From Colimorpha_A sp045543555 (lineage in GTDB: Bacteria > Bacillota > Clostridia > Oscillospirales > CAG-272): a stretch of 64,000 bases of DNA. The translations under genes and the position numbers were made by a program. This document shows positions 43,569 to 53,369 of the stretch, one piece after another. Position 1 is the first letter of the stretch. Each line of letters starts with the position of its first letter. The notes beneath the pieces were generated by a model. It was not told the origin of the DNA and did not search any database. It worked only from the letters and a program-made list of their open reading frames with translations. The stretch is from positions 124,001 to 188,000 of the forward strand of contig JAZQMQ010000016.1 of the NCBI GenBank assembly GCA_045543555.1, given 5' to 3'.

Positions 43569-44516
43569 TCATTTATTGTCTTTATTCTCGTCAACGACCG
43601 AAAGAAGAAATTCCTCACAAGCCTTTGAGCAGCCTTCCTCGTCGATTATGTAGCTTAAACCGTGCTTTGCACCGGGAACAATGAATATTCTGCTGTACTC
43701 GGGGCGTGCATTGTATGCGGCAAGTGACATTTCGTGAGGAACGAAATCATCGTCCTGGCCGTGAATATAGAATATAGGGAGGGTGGTTTTCTTAACGGAT
43801 TCAACGGTTGAGCATTCTGTGAGCGAAAAGCCTGCCCAGAATTTAACTGCCGGGATCATAAGGTAGAGAAGCGGGAATTTGGGAATATGCATATCCTTTT
43901 TTGCAACGTGGGCGACGATATCGAAGGGGGATGAAAATCCGCAGTCCGCCATGATACCGACGACGTTTTTTGGAATATCCGGCTCGGATGCCGCCATCAG
44001 AACGGTGGTTGCGCCCATTGAAAGACCGTCTAAAACAATTTTTATGTCATCACCGAAGATTTTTATCAGGTGATGAGCCCAACTTATGCAGTCTCTTTTT
44101 TCCTTGACACCAAAAGTTATCCATTTACCCTCACTTTTTCCGTGACATCTCTGATTTACAATAAGTACATTGTATCCTAGAGACAGAAACTGTCCCAGCG
44201 CACACATGAAATCCTCGGGAGACGAACGATATCCGTGCATACAGATCAGGTATCTGCCCATATCCTTTTCCGTGCGGTAAAATTGTCCCACAAGCTTGAG
44301 CCCGTCAAATGATGTTATTTCCATCTCCTCATAAGGTGTATTTCTCATTTTATTTCTGCCGTCCTCGATCTTTTTCAGCAGATCCGGACGGTCGCGGAGA
44401 ACGTGCTCGATGCTGTAGACACCTCCGCCCATTGAAAAATTGGTTTTTGTGAAATAATACAGTACGGCGATGATGATTAATACAATAATTATAACGCCAA
44501 TAATGATGTAAGGCAA
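43569..44516 (-). CDS. Membrane-anchored alpha/beta hydrolase
   Basis: 315 residues: an N-terminal membrane helix (about 2-22), then an alpha/beta hydrolase fold. The oxyanion segment CMHGYRSSPEDF, nucleophile elbow DGLSMGATTV (Ser about 167), and the late Asp/His region HGQDDDFVPH and AKHGL are visible. The substrate is unknown; similar proteins are annotated as esterases or prolyl-peptidase-like. It has its own promoter at 44551. Confidence 0.88.
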   Translation of the reverse strand: MPYIIIGVIIIVLIIIAVLYYFTKTNFSMGGGVYSIEHVLRDRPDLLKKIEDGRNKMRNTPYEEMEITSFDGLKLVGQFYRTEKDMGRYLICMHGYRSSPEDFMCALGQFLSLGYNVLIVNQRCHGKSEGKWITFGVKEKRDCISWAHHLIKIFGDDIKIVLDGLSMGATTVLMAASEPDIPKNVVGIMADCGFSSPFDIVAHVAKKDMHIPKFPLLYLMIPAVKFWAGFSLTECSTVESVKKTTLPIFYIHGQDDDFVPHEMSLAAYNARPEYSRIFIVPGAKHGLSYIIDEEGCSKACEEFLLSVVDENKDNK

Positions 44517-44550
44517 ACTTTACCCTTCCTTCTTTTTGTAGCTACTTTGC

Positions 44551-44579
44551 ATTCTATCACAAACAGAGCCTTTTTTCAA
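44551..44579 (-). promoter_or_regulatory. Sigma-A promoter of the hydrolase gene
   Basis: On the minus strand TTGAAA (44579-44574), a 17-bp spacer and TAGAAT (44556-44551). Confidence 0.8.
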
Positions 44580-44626
44580 CAGAAAAAATATTTTTTTGAA
44601 TTTTTAAAAGTTTTTTTGAAAAACTA

Positions 44627-44655
44627 TTGCATTATCGAAAAGCTTGTGTTATAAT
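44627..44655 (+). promoter_or_regulatory. Sigma-A promoter of rpmE
   Basis: TTGCAT (44627-44632), a 17-bp spacer and TATAAT (44650-44655), 40 bp before the rpmE start. Confidence 0.82.
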
Positions 44656-44695
44656 TATTCGTACTGTAAATATTTTATTGATAAGAGGTGCCATA

Positions 44696-44902
44696 ATGAA
44701 AGCAGGAATACATCCCGAATACAAGGAAGTCACTGTAAAGTGCGCTTGCGGTGAAGAATTCGTGACCCGCTCCACTAAGGACAGCATCCGCGTCGAAATT
44801 TGCTCGAAGTGCCATCCGTACTTCACAGGTAAGCAGAAGTTCGTAGACGCAGGCGGACGTGTTGATAAGTTCAAGAGACGTCTTCAGGCTGCAGGAAAGT
44901 AA
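44696..44902 (+). CDS. rpmE: 50S ribosomal protein L31 (zinc-binding type)
   Basis: 68 residues from ATG 44696, with AAGAGGTG upstream; longer in-frame starts are excluded because they would begin inside the promoter. MKAGIHPEYKEVTVKCACGE and CSKCHPYFTGKQK contain the four-Cys pattern of the zinc-containing L31 form. It is followed by a terminator and hflX. Confidence 0.97.
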   Translation: MKAGIHPEYKEVTVKCACGEEFVTRSTKDSIRVEICSKCHPYFTGKQKFVDAGGRVDKFKRRLQAAGK

Positions 44903-44958
44903 TAAGGGAACGAACACGCCGTCTTCCGCTCGTTTATGCGGTTAACGGTGTAGAGAAG

Positions 44959-44991
44959 GGAGACAGAGCCGCACGTTCTGTCTCCTTTTTT
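44959..44991 (+). terminator. Terminator after rpmE
   Basis: GGAGACAGA / TCTGTCTCC with a 9-base loop and a T6 run. Confidence 0.88.
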
Positions 44992-45018
44992 GTACAAATC
45001 TAAAAGGAGTTGATACTT

Positions 45019-46320
45019 TTGGAAATCAACGAAAAAATAGATATAGAAAAAGCTGCCATCGTATCTGTTATAACATACGACAATCCCGCGGACGAGTGTG
45101 AAGCTTCGCTTGATGAGCTTGAGAGATTGCTTGATACTGCCGGCGGTAAGGTCGTTATACGAATGGTACAGAACAAAGAGAATCCCGATGTTCGCACCTA
45201 TCTGGGAAGCGGAAAAATGAAGGAGCTTGCAGATCTTTGCCGCAGCGAAGAGGCTACTCTTGTTGTTTGTGACACCGAGCTTTCACCTTCCCAAATAAGA
45301 AACATGGAAGAGGCGCTTGAAGGAAGCGAGGGAGATAAGGAAAAGCCTATAAGGGTCATTGACAGATCAATGCTTATTCTTGATATTTTTGCTCTCCACG
45401 CAACGAGCGCAGAGGGTAAGCTTCAGGTCGAGCTTGCCCAGCTTAAATATACAGTCCCGCGTCTTATCGGTCAGGGACTTGCTCTTTCCCGTCAGGGAGG
45501 AAGCGGAAGTATAGCCGCAAGAGGACCGGGTGAAACGAAGCTTGAAAGCGATAAACGCCATATAAAAAGACGCATGCAGGCACTTAGCGAGGAGCTTGAG
45601 GCTCTGGAGCAGAGAAGGGCGACCCAACGAAAGCAGAGGGATCGCTCGGGAATCTGCAAGGTTGCCATCGTTGGCTATACAAACGCGGGAAAATCCACGC
45701 TTCTAAACCGCCTGACCGATGCGGGAATACTTGCCGAGGACAAGCTTTTTGCAACTCTGGACCCTACGACGAGAAAATTTGCACTTCCCGATGGAACCGA
45801 AATACTCCTTGTTGACACAGTTGGATTTATAAGAAATCTTCCTCACCATTTGATAAAGGCGTTCCGTTCAACGTTGGATGAGGCGGCTTATTCAGACATA
45901 GTAGTTATGATGACCGATGCTTCGGATAAAGAAAATCAGGCACAGTTGGCTGTAACAGAGGGACTTTTAAGCGAGCTGAAGGCATCGGATAAGCCCACAC
46001 TCTGCGTTTTTAACAAGTGTGATAAGGAGGGCGATGAGATACCGCTTCCGCCAAAGAGTGTGCCGAGAGAGAACGTGTTCTATGTTTCTGCTAAAACAGG
46101 TCAGGGTATTGATGCCCTTATTTCAAGACTCGCTGAAATAGTGAATGAAAGCACATCGCGACTTGTGTTTGAGATACCGATGTCAAGACAGGACGAGGTT
46201 GCAAAGCTCTACCGTCTTGCGAAGGTCGAGGAAGTAAGCTATGAGGGAGAAAACACAATAGTAACTGCCGTCTGTGATGCAAGAGCAAAGGGGACCTTTG
46301 AAAAATGGCTGAAGAAATGA
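45019..46320 (+). CDS. hflX: GTPase HflX
   Basis: 433 residues from TTG 45019, chosen because AAAGGAG at 45003-45009 is correctly spaced for it and not for TTG 45010. HflX splits stalled ribosomes. It has the N-terminal nucleotide-binding domain (TYLGSGKMKEL), the Gly-rich linker GQGLALSRQGGSGSIAARGPGETKLE split between two conserved blocks, and G motifs VGYTNAGKSTLLNRL, DTVGFIRNLP and NKCD. The 3' end overlaps the next gene by 16 bp. Confidence 0.95.
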   Translation: MEINEKIDIEKAAIVSVITYDNPADECEASLDELERLLDTAGGKVVIRMVQNKENPDVRTYLGSGKMKELADLCRSEEATLVVCDTELSPSQIRNMEEALEGSEGDKEKPIRVIDRSMLILDIFALHATSAEGKLQVELAQLKYTVPRLIGQGLALSRQGGSGSIAARGPGETKLESDKRHIKRRMQALSEELEALEQRRATQRKQRDRSGICKVAIVGYTNAGKSTLLNRLTDAGILAEDKLFATLDPTTRKFALPDGTEILLVDTVGFIRNLPHHLIKAFRSTLDEAAYSDIVVMMTDASDKENQAQLAVTEGLLSELKASDKPTLCVFNKCDKEGDEIPLPPKSVPRENVFYVSAKTGQGIDALISRLAEIVNESTSRLVFEIPMSRQDEVAKLYRLAKVEEVSYEGENTIVTAVCDARAKGTFEKWLKK

Positions 46321-46931
46321 AAAGAGTGACCCTGCTTAAAAGCGGGACAGCGACTCTTGTTGAAAAAAAGTCTGAATTTATAGGCTACGCCTGCCCCGTA
46401 ATGAGCGAGGAAGAAGCTATAGATTTCGTCAAGAGCATAAAAAAGAAGCACGCTGATGCCCGTCACAACGTGTATGCGTACATGATCGGTCAGAACATCG
46501 CGCGCTATTCCGATGACGGTGAACCACAGGGAACTGCGGGTATTCCGGTCCTTGACGTTATAAGAAAAAGCGGCTTTACCGATGCGGTTATAGTAGTAAC
46601 GAGGTATTTCGGTGGCATATTGCTTGGCGCGGGAGGGCTTGTAAGGGCATATTCCGCGGCAGCTAAAATGGCTGTGGATAATGCGGAAATTGTAACTTAT
46701 AATTCTTATACGGTATTCGATCTAAAGGTGAACTACACCGATTACGGTAAGCTTACCGTTCTTCTTGCAAATTACGATCCGATAAACGACGGAATCGATT
46801 TTGCAGAGAGAGTGACCCTGTCTTTAGCGCTTCCTGCGGATAAGTATGAAGCGTTCACGGAAGAAGGAATGGAGATTACAGCCGGGAGAGCGGAGATCGT
46901 TCATAAAGGAACCCGATTTGACAAACAATAA
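46305..46931 (+). CDS. YigZ/IMPACT family protein
   Basis: 208 residues. It has the IMPACT N-terminal fold with KKSEFIGYACPV, RHNVYAYMIG, YSDDGEPQGTAGIPVL and TRYFGGILLGAGGLVRAYS, then a short C-terminal alpha/beta domain. The role is unclear; it is linked to translation regulation in other organisms. ATG 46317, which overlaps the hflX stop as ATGA, is an alternative start. It is co-transcribed with hflX. Confidence 0.93.
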   Translation: MAEEMKRVTLLKSGTATLVEKKSEFIGYACPVMSEEEAIDFVKSIKKKHADARHNVYAYMIGQNIARYSDDGEPQGTAGIPVLDVIRKSGFTDAVIVVTRYFGGILLGAGGLVRAYSAAAKMAVDNAEIVTYNSYTVFDLKVNYTDYGKLTVLLANYDPINDGIDFAERVTLSLALPADKYEAFTEEGMEITAGRAEIVHKGTRFDKQ

Positions 46932-46937
46932 CAAAAA

Positions 46938-46960
46938 AGGGAACGCCGTCGGCGTTCCCT
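46938..46960. terminator. Strong hairpin after yigZ
   Basis: AGGGAACGCC / GGCGTTCCCT with a 3-base loop. The T-run is on the minus strand side (AAAAAA to the left), and the plus side is ATAAAAAG, so it is a better terminator for antisense transcription than for yigZ. Confidence 0.6.
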
Positions 46961-47038
46961 ATAAAAAGACTTAAAAAAAGAGGACTTTTTTAAAAATCTG
47001 CGTATATTAATAGTATAATAACTATTTAGGAGTGCTAT

Positions 47039-48025
47039 ATGACAGTATCCGAATTGATCTATGAGCGCGAAAAACAGAGCCTTTCTCCCTTTGCATGCTT
47101 AACCGAAAACAGCAGGGGCAGGGAGGAGCCGATCAATAAGTGCGAATTAAGAGGTGAATTTCAGCGCGACCGCGACAGAATAATACATTCCAAGGCATTC
47201 AGACGCTTGATGCATAAAACGCAGGTATTTCTGTCTCCCGAGGCTGATCACTACCGCACGCGTTTAACACATACTTTGGAAGTGTCGCAGGTCGCAAGAA
47301 CCATAGCAAGAGCTCTGCGATTGAATGAGGATCTGTGCGAGGCGATCGCTTTGGGGCACGATTTGGGACACACACCCTTCGGCCATGCGGGTGAAAGAGT
47401 GTTAAGACGTTGCTACGATCCTTCCTTTGCACACTATGATCAGAGCATCAGAGTTGCAGAAAAGCTCGAAAGACTGAATCTCACTTGGGAGGTCCGCGAC
47501 GGTATAAAGCATCACACAAAGGGCGGAGCATCAACCCTTGAGGGACAGATAATCCTCGAAGCTGACCACATAGCGTACATCAATCACGATATAGATGATG
47601 CTGTTCGCGCGGGGATACTTTGCTACGATGATCTCCCCAAAAGCCTGATGTACGGTCTGGGTGTTTCTCACGGAGAGCGTATCGACAGAATGGTCAGAAG
47701 TATCATCAAGGCAAGTGAGGGACGACCTGTTATAGAAATGGAGCCGCATATCAGAAAAATGACGGACGAGCTTCACGCATTTCTTTTCGAGAACGTCTAC
47801 TATAATCCCGTTGCCAAGGGCGAGGAGGGTAAGGCAGAGGAGATGCTTGAAAGACTCTACGACTATTTCTACAAAAATCCCGATCGTCTTCCCGCGGAGC
47901 ACAAGAAAACCGTTGAGGAAGAAGGCGTTGGACGTGCGGTCTGCGATTACATTGCGTGTATGACCGACCGTTACGCAGTTAATCTGTATAAAAAGCTGTT
48001 TATTCCGGACCCCTGGAGGGGATGA
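47039..48025 (+). CDS. HD-domain dGTP triphosphohydrolase-like protein
   Basis: 328 residues, with TAGGAGTGCTAT before the ATG. The dGTPase family hallmarks are RDRIIHSKAFRRLMHKTQVF, TRLTHTLEVSQ and the HD metal motif ALGHDLGHTPFGHAGE. Such enzymes remove triphosphate from dNTPs and occur just upstream of dnaG in many Clostridia, as here (24 bp apart). Confidence 0.93.
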   Translation: MTVSELIYEREKQSLSPFACLTENSRGREEPINKCELRGEFQRDRDRIIHSKAFRRLMHKTQVFLSPEADHYRTRLTHTLEVSQVARTIARALRLNEDLCEAIALGHDLGHTPFGHAGERVLRRCYDPSFAHYDQSIRVAEKLERLNLTWEVRDGIKHHTKGGASTLEGQIILEADHIAYINHDIDDAVRAGILCYDDLPKSLMYGLGVSHGERIDRMVRSIIKASEGRPVIEMEPHIRKMTDELHAFLFENVYYNPVAKGEEGKAEEMLERLYDYFYKNPDRLPAEHKKTVEEEGVGRAVCDYIACMTDRYAVNLYKKLFIPDPWRG

Positions 48026-48049
48026 TATAAAATTGAAGGGAGGGAAAAT

Positions 48050-49786
48050 ATGATCTCTCAACAGATAATCGAAGAAATAAAATACCGCAACGATATTGAG
48101 GAGGTCATAGGCTCGGTTGTCTCCCTTAAGCGTGCGGGAACAAATCTTAACGGGCTTTGTCCGTTCCACAGCGAGAAAACTCCTTCATTTACAGTTTTCA
48201 CGGGTACAAAATCATTCTATTGCTTCGGATGCGGAGCGGGCGGTGACGTCGTATCCTTCGTGATGAGAACGGACAATCTAACGTACGTTGACGCACTGCG
48301 AACACTTGCAAAGCGAGTTGGCATAGAGATACCCGAGGATGAGGGCGAGAAGCAGAGCGGAGTAAAACGAGAGCGCCTTGTTTTGATGAACCGTGATGCC
48401 GCAAGATTTTTTCACGAATCGCTTAAAAAGAGCCGAGAGGCTCAAGCGTACGTTACAAAAAGAAGGCTCTCACCTTCACTTATAACCCATTTCGGAATAG
48501 GATATGCCCCAAACGATTTTGAAGCGCTTGCGAAGCACTTGCGGTCAAAGGGCTATACCCAAGAAGAAATGAAGGAAGGATTTCTTTGCTCAATAAGTAA
48601 GAAAAACGGAAAATCATATGACATTTTCCGCAATAGAATCATGTTTCCAATAATAGACGTAAAGGGAGATATAATCGGCTTTGGAGGACGAACTATAGGA
48701 AATGATCCGAATGAGAGCAAATATATAAATACAAACGATACACCGGCTTTTAATAAAAGAAGAAATCTTTTCGCACTGAACTACGCAAAAAATTATTGCG
48801 CAGAGCAGATGATCCTTTGTGAAGGATATATGGACGTGATTAGCCTGCATGCTGCAGGTTTTACAAATGCAGTAGCATCCTGCGGAACTGCATTTACACC
48901 CGATCAGGCGAGACTTATGAAGCGATATACCAAGTCTGTGCTTATTTGCTTTGATGCGGATGAGGCGGGACAAAGAAATGCCGATAAGGTGTTTAAGCTG
49001 CTTTCGGAGGTCGGACTTGAAGCGAAGCTCCTGAAGGTTGAAAACGCAAAGGACCCGGACGAGTATATTCAAAAATTCGGGAAAGACGGCTTCTCGATGC
49101 TTATGAACAAAAGCAGAAGCCGGTTCGATTTCAAGTTTTCGGGCATACTATCAAAATACGATCTTGAAAATCTTGATGACAGGATCAAGGCTGCAGACGA
49201 ATTTGCAGAGCTTCTTTCGGGCACCTGGTCGGAGGTCGAACGCGACGTGCATTCGCGGCAAATTGCCGATAAGCTGTCGATTTCTCTCGAAAGCTTCAAA
49301 AACGACGTAAAAAGAAAGATAAATAAACGCGCAAAGTCGGAAAAAAATGAATTTAACCGAAACGTACTTCTTACGACCGAGGGATACGGCGACAGGATAA
49401 ACCCCGACCGTATCAGAAATCAAGGCGCCGCAGGTGCGGAGGACGCAATACTCGGAATTCTCGCCATATATCCGGAGCTTATTCCCGAGGCGATTTCCAA
49501 GCTTAATATTTCAGCCGACGATTTTGTTACAGAGTTTAACAAAAGAGTGTTTGAAAAAATGGCTGAGCTTGGATCGGGATTTGATCTTGGGCTTCTGGGA
49601 GAAACGTTTGAGCAGGAAGAGATATCAAGAATAGTTAAAAATTCGGTGTCAAGGCAATCGCTGACAGAAAATAATATTAAAGTGGTTAGTGACTGTCTGA
49701 CTCGTTTAAGAAGCATAAAACAAAAAGATAATCTTTCACTTGAGGAACTGATCGCAAGTAAGAGAATAAAAAACGAAGGGAAATAA
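48050..49786 (+). CDS. dnaG: DNA primase
   Basis: 578 residues, with GGGAGGGAAAAT before the ATG. It has the zinc-binding domain (CPFHSEKTPSF, then CFGCGAGGD; about 36-65), the RNA polymerase core with GIGYAPNDF and FGGRTI, and Toprim ILCEGYMDVISLHAAG with CFDADEAG (about 256-310). It makes replication primers. The order dgt-dnaG-rpoD is the conserved macromolecular synthesis arrangement. Confidence 0.97.
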   Translation: MISQQIIEEIKYRNDIEEVIGSVVSLKRAGTNLNGLCPFHSEKTPSFTVFTGTKSFYCFGCGAGGDVVSFVMRTDNLTYVDALRTLAKRVGIEIPEDEGEKQSGVKRERLVLMNRDAARFFHESLKKSREAQAYVTKRRLSPSLITHFGIGYAPNDFEALAKHLRSKGYTQEEMKEGFLCSISKKNGKSYDIFRNRIMFPIIDVKGDIIGFGGRTIGNDPNESKYINTNDTPAFNKRRNLFALNYAKNYCAEQMILCEGYMDVISLHAAGFTNAVASCGTAFTPDQARLMKRYTKSVLICFDADEAGQRNADKVFKLLSEVGLEAKLLKVENAKDPDEYIQKFGKDGFSMLMNKSRSRFDFKFSGILSKYDLENLDDRIKAADEFAELLSGTWSEVERDVHSRQIADKLSISLESFKNDVKRKINKRAKSEKNEFNRNVLLTTEGYGDRINPDRIRNQGAAGAEDAILGILAIYPELIPEAISKLNISADDFVTEFNKRVFEKMAELGSGFDLGLLGETFEQEEISRIVKNSVSRQSLTENNIKVVSDCLTRLRSIKQKDNLSLEELIASKRIKNEGK

Positions 49787-49807
49787 CCCATACGGGATGG
49801 AGGAAAT

Positions 49808-50935
49808 ATGAACAATAACAATAATAACAGCGTAGAATCAACAAGCGGTGAGAAAAAATTTGAAGTCCGCGATCTGATTGAAAAGGGTAAGGCCAAAGGA
49901 TCTCTTTCCAGCTCTGAGATAATGGAGGCAATCGAGGACGTGGATTACGACCTCGAACAGATCGAAAAGCTATATGAAACCCTTGAGAGTATGGGAATTG
50001 AGGTTACAGGATATCTCGACGCTCCCGAATTTCAGGCAATCGAAAACGACGTTGAGCGTTACGAAAGTGCCGAAGATATGGAAAAGATGCTCGCTCAGGA
50101 GGGACTTTCCATCGATGACCCCGTGCGTATGTATCTTAAGGAGATCGGTATCGTGCCGCTTCTTGATTCCGAGCGCGAGCTTTATCTTGCCGAAAGAATG
50201 TCAGAGGGCGACAGAGCCGCAAAGGACGAGCTTGTAAGAGCTAACCTTCGTCTTGTCGTAAGTATTGCAAAGAGATACGTTGGAAAGGGAATGTTCTTCC
50301 TCGATCTCATTCAGGAGGGTAACCTCGGTCTTATGAAGGCGGTTGAAAAGTTCGACTACCGTAAGGGATATAAGTTCTCAACTTATGCAACTTGGTGGAT
50401 AAGACAGGCTATAACCAGAGCTATTGCCGATCAGGCGAGAACAATACGTATTCCCGTGCACATGGTTGAGACCATTCATAAGGTGTCGCGTATTCAAAGA
50501 CAGCTTCTCCAAGAGCTTGGCCACGAAGCAAGCGCTGAAGAGGTTGCAGAGCACCTTGGTATGAGCGCGGAGAAGGTCAGGGAGATCATGAAGATATCGC
50601 AGGATCCGGTATCTCTTGAAATGCCCATAGGTGAAGAGGAAGATTCCCATCTTGGAGATTTCATCGAGGACGATTCCAACCCCGCACCCGCAGAGGCTGC
50701 TGCGCAGAGACTCTTGAGTGAACAGCTTAATGAGGTGCTTCACACCTTAACTCCCCGTGAGGAGCAGGTCCTCAAGCTCCGTTTCGGCCTTGTTGACGGC
50801 AGAGCAAGGACTCTTGAGGAGGTTGGTAAGGCGTTCCATATAACAAGAGAGCGTATCAGACAGATAGAGGCAAAGGCACTCCGTAAGCTCCGTCACCCCA
50901 GCCGTTCCAAGAGACTTCGTGATTATCTCGATTGA
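49808..50935 (+). CDS. rpoD: Primary RNA polymerase sigma factor RpoD/SigA
   Basis: 375 residues with GATGGAGGAAAT before the ATG. It starts with an Asn run, then region 1.1-like, region 1.2 (DDPVRMYLKEIG), region 2 (NLRLVVSIAKRYVGKGM..STYATWWIRQA), region 3, and region 4 (TLEEVGKAFHITRERIRQIE). It matches the consensus promoters throughout the window. It lies 21 bp after dnaG. Confidence 0.98.
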   Translation: MNNNNNNSVESTSGEKKFEVRDLIEKGKAKGSLSSSEIMEAIEDVDYDLEQIEKLYETLESMGIEVTGYLDAPEFQAIENDVERYESAEDMEKMLAQEGLSIDDPVRMYLKEIGIVPLLDSERELYLAERMSEGDRAAKDELVRANLRLVVSIAKRYVGKGMFFLDLIQEGNLGLMKAVEKFDYRKGYKFSTYATWWIRQAITRAIADQARTIRIPVHMVETIHKVSRIQRQLLQELGHEASAEEVAEHLGMSAEKVREIMKISQDPVSLEMPIGEEEDSHLGDFIEDDSNPAPAEAAAQRLLSEQLNEVLHTLTPREEQVLKLRFGLVDGRARTLEEVGKAFHITRERIRQIEAKALRKLRHPSRSKRLRDYLD

Positions 50936-51109
50936 TTGTGTTACATTGACAAAAAATCACGTTTATTTTAATGCATAATGCCGAAAACGATGGTGAATGT
51001 GCATAATATGTTAGCACCAAAGTTGTGCAATGTACACTATTCATCGCCAAAGCTTGCACAAACAAGGGCTTATGTATGAAAAATGCAGTTTTGTAATGAT
51101 AAAATCACC
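50936..51109 (+). other. Intergenic region after rpoD
   Basis: No gene or clear terminator hairpin. It has a second promoter-like TTGACA near 50946 without a good -10 at 17 bp. Confidence 0.35.
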
Positions 51110-51138
51110 TTGACAGAATCGCTAATTTGTAGTAAAAT
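51110..51138 (+). promoter_or_regulatory. Sigma-A promoter of the large lipoprotein gene
   Basis: TTGACA (51110-51115), a 17-bp spacer and TAAAAT (51133-51138), 56 bp before the start. Confidence 0.87.
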
Positions 51139-51194
51139 ATAAGTTGTAGTATTATACATACGCGGAATTATCCGCTATCAGGAGGAACCCCATA

Positions 51195-53300
51195 ATGAAA
51201 AAAAGACTTTTAGGCTTAATTTTGGCTCTCACTTGCCTGCTTCTTCCCGTTCTTACCTCGTGTGCCAGTGGCGAGGATTACGTGGCAACCGCAAAGGTGA
51301 AGCCTATGACCATCACTCTCTACGGAATAACCGGAGAGAGCACCACCGAGAAAGCAATTCTTGAGGTTCAGGATTCTCTCAACATGTACACCGAGGGTAA
51401 TCTCAGCACCAGAGTTCTTCTTCGTCTGTTCACTGAGGATGAGTACTATGAAAAGCTTGATGAAGCTATTGCAGCGGCTCAGGCTTATAAGGAAGCGCAG
51501 AAGAACAAGGACAAGGACAAGGTTACCACCGATAATAAAGACAAGGACAACAAGGAAGAAGAGACCAAGCCCGATAGATTCGATGTTGTATTCGATGAAG
51601 AAAAGGGCACTCAGGTCGATATCTTCATGGTTCGCGGAGCTGATAAGCTTCAGGAATATGTGGGAAATAAGATCGCTACATCTGTAAAGGTGGCAGAGAA
51701 GAGCAGTATCATCGGAAAATACATATCCTCCAGATATCTCGCCCTTGCAAGTAAAGGTACTCCTACCAGCGGCGGCAACATGGATACCAAGGCAACCCTT
51801 TTCGGAATTCCCTGTAACTATGTTGTAGGTGATTACACTTATCTTCTTGTCAATAAGGAAATCGCGGATAATTATGGCTATGCGGCACAGGACGTTGATA
51901 CTCTTGATGAGCTTGTAAACTTCCTCGACGACGCGGCAAAAGATTACAGCGACTACACTACTCTCTACAATGCCCCTGAAATCAAAGTTGAAACTATCGG
52001 TACATCGCTTATCGGCGGAATCATTCCCTCCGATGCTAACGCATTTTCCGCTATCCAGCTCGGCAACCTCCTTGCTGACAGCGCTTTTGTAAACTTCCAC
52101 AAGAATCTTAACCTCTTTAAGACTAAGGGCTATATCACCGAGGGTGATGCATATTCGCTCCCTGAGGGTAAAAAGATTGCTGCTGCATTTGTTAAGGGTA
52201 ACGCAGCACTCCCCGAGCAGTATAAGGATGAATATATCGTAGTTCCTTATGCAAAGCCTGTTGTTGAGGATCTCGGAACCGTATTCTGCGTAAGCACTCT
52301 CGCAGCAAATAGCGCACGTTGCCTTGAGGTTATCAGCGCATTAATGACTAATCCCACCTACCGCAATACCCTTCAGTACGGTGTTGAAAACGTTCACTAT
52401 AAGGTTAATGACTATACTCATGAGCTTGAGATCATAAGCGACGATTACAGCATGAGCTACGGCGACACAGGTAATATGTTCATTCTTGAGCCCAATACCT
52501 CCATGAGCAAGGAAATGCTTGCACTTGCTGCAAATGATTGGGCACTTGCAAAGCAGCAGTACCGTGATGCGATAGTGAATCCCTTGACCACTCCTTTGAT
52601 GAAGTTCGCGCTTAACTATTACGACGAGACCAACTACGTAAGCGGTGGATGGTATAAGGCTACATTCGACGCAAATATTGCAGAGCTTATTTCAAAAGAA
52701 ATAGAAACTGACGAATTTGCTGAGAAGCTTGATGCTGCAATTGCCAAGGCAAAGGAAGCGGCTGAGGAAAAGGGCGGAAAGTTCGACGAAGTCAAATTTA
52801 GAGAAAAGTATGTAAAGGACTTTGAAAAGGATTTCAGTAAGCTTTATAAGGCAGTGCTTAACGGCAAGGTTGCCAATACTGTTGAATCTCTCCTCAAAGA
52901 ACCTGCTTACAAGAATGCTATGAACGAAGCAATTGATGCAGCTAAGGCTGAGGCAACGGCAAACGGCACGGAATTTGACGAAGAGAAGTTTAAGGAGCAG
53001 TACAAGAAGGATCTTGAGGCTGATATAAAGAAGAATCACACATTCGAGTATAAAATCGGCTATACTGCCGACCTTATGGAAGAGATCGCAGAGATCAATG
53101 AGGAATTCTTAAACAAGTTCATGGCATACGATGCTGAATCGGGTCTTACCTTCGAGGAGCATGCAGCGGCTGTTGCTGCAGAGTATGCAGAGAATAAGAG
53201 CGTTAAGGTAATGATCGACGCTACTTGCGCAGATTCCATAGTTGCTCAGTACGTTGCATGGGCAACCGCTGCGGGTATAAAGATAGCTCCCGCTGCATAA
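51195..53300 (+). CDS. Large lipoprotein resembling an extracellular solute-binding protein
   Basis: 701 residues, with CAGGAGGAACCCCATA before the ATG and a lipoprotein signal (LLPVLTSCAS). The body resembles group 1 solute-binding proteins (TITLYGITGESTTEKAI start, then TLFGIPCNYVVGDYTYLLVN..). A Lys/Asp-rich insert (about 100-130) and a charged, probably coiled-coil, region (about 490-640) are unusual. No ABC permease genes lie nearby, so transport is uncertain. Confidence 0.75.
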   Translation: MKKRLLGLILALTCLLLPVLTSCASGEDYVATAKVKPMTITLYGITGESTTEKAILEVQDSLNMYTEGNLSTRVLLRLFTEDEYYEKLDEAIAAAQAYKEAQKNKDKDKVTTDNKDKDNKEEETKPDRFDVVFDEEKGTQVDIFMVRGADKLQEYVGNKIATSVKVAEKSSIIGKYISSRYLALASKGTPTSGGNMDTKATLFGIPCNYVVGDYTYLLVNKEIADNYGYAAQDVDTLDELVNFLDDAAKDYSDYTTLYNAPEIKVETIGTSLIGGIIPSDANAFSAIQLGNLLADSAFVNFHKNLNLFKTKGYITEGDAYSLPEGKKIAAAFVKGNAALPEQYKDEYIVVPYAKPVVEDLGTVFCVSTLAANSARCLEVISALMTNPTYRNTLQYGVENVHYKVNDYTHELEIISDDYSMSYGDTGNMFILEPNTSMSKEMLALAANDWALAKQQYRDAIVNPLTTPLMKFALNYYDETNYVSGGWYKATFDANIAELISKEIETDEFAEKLDAAIAKAKEAAEEKGGKFDEVKFREKYVKDFEKDFSKLYKAVLNGKVANTVESLLKEPAYKNAMNEAIDAAKAEATANGTEFDEEKFKEQYKKDLEADIKKNHTFEYKIGYTADLMEEIAEINEEFLNKFMAYDAESGLTFEEHAAAVAAEYAENKSVKVMIDATCADSIVAQYVAWATAAGIKIAPAA

Positions 53301-53317
53301 TCACATAATTAAACTTA

Positions 53318-53346
53318 TTGAGGCTGTTGCGGTGCAACAGCCTCAA
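53318..53346 (+). terminator. Hairpin after the large lipoprotein gene
   Basis: A perfect 13-bp stem TTGAGGCTGTTGC / GCAACAGCCTCAA with a 3-base loop but no T-run, so termination may be partial and allow read-through to the next gene. Confidence 0.6.
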
Positions 53347-53369
53347 ATGAATGATATGCGGAGATAAAA

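Noticed and set aside
50936..50980. Second promoter after rpoD
   Set aside because: TTGACA is present, but no acceptable -10 lies 16-18 bp downstream.
51216..52100. 294-codon open frame antisense to the large lipoprotein gene
   Set aside because: No start signals; composition is that of a reverse complement of a biased gene.
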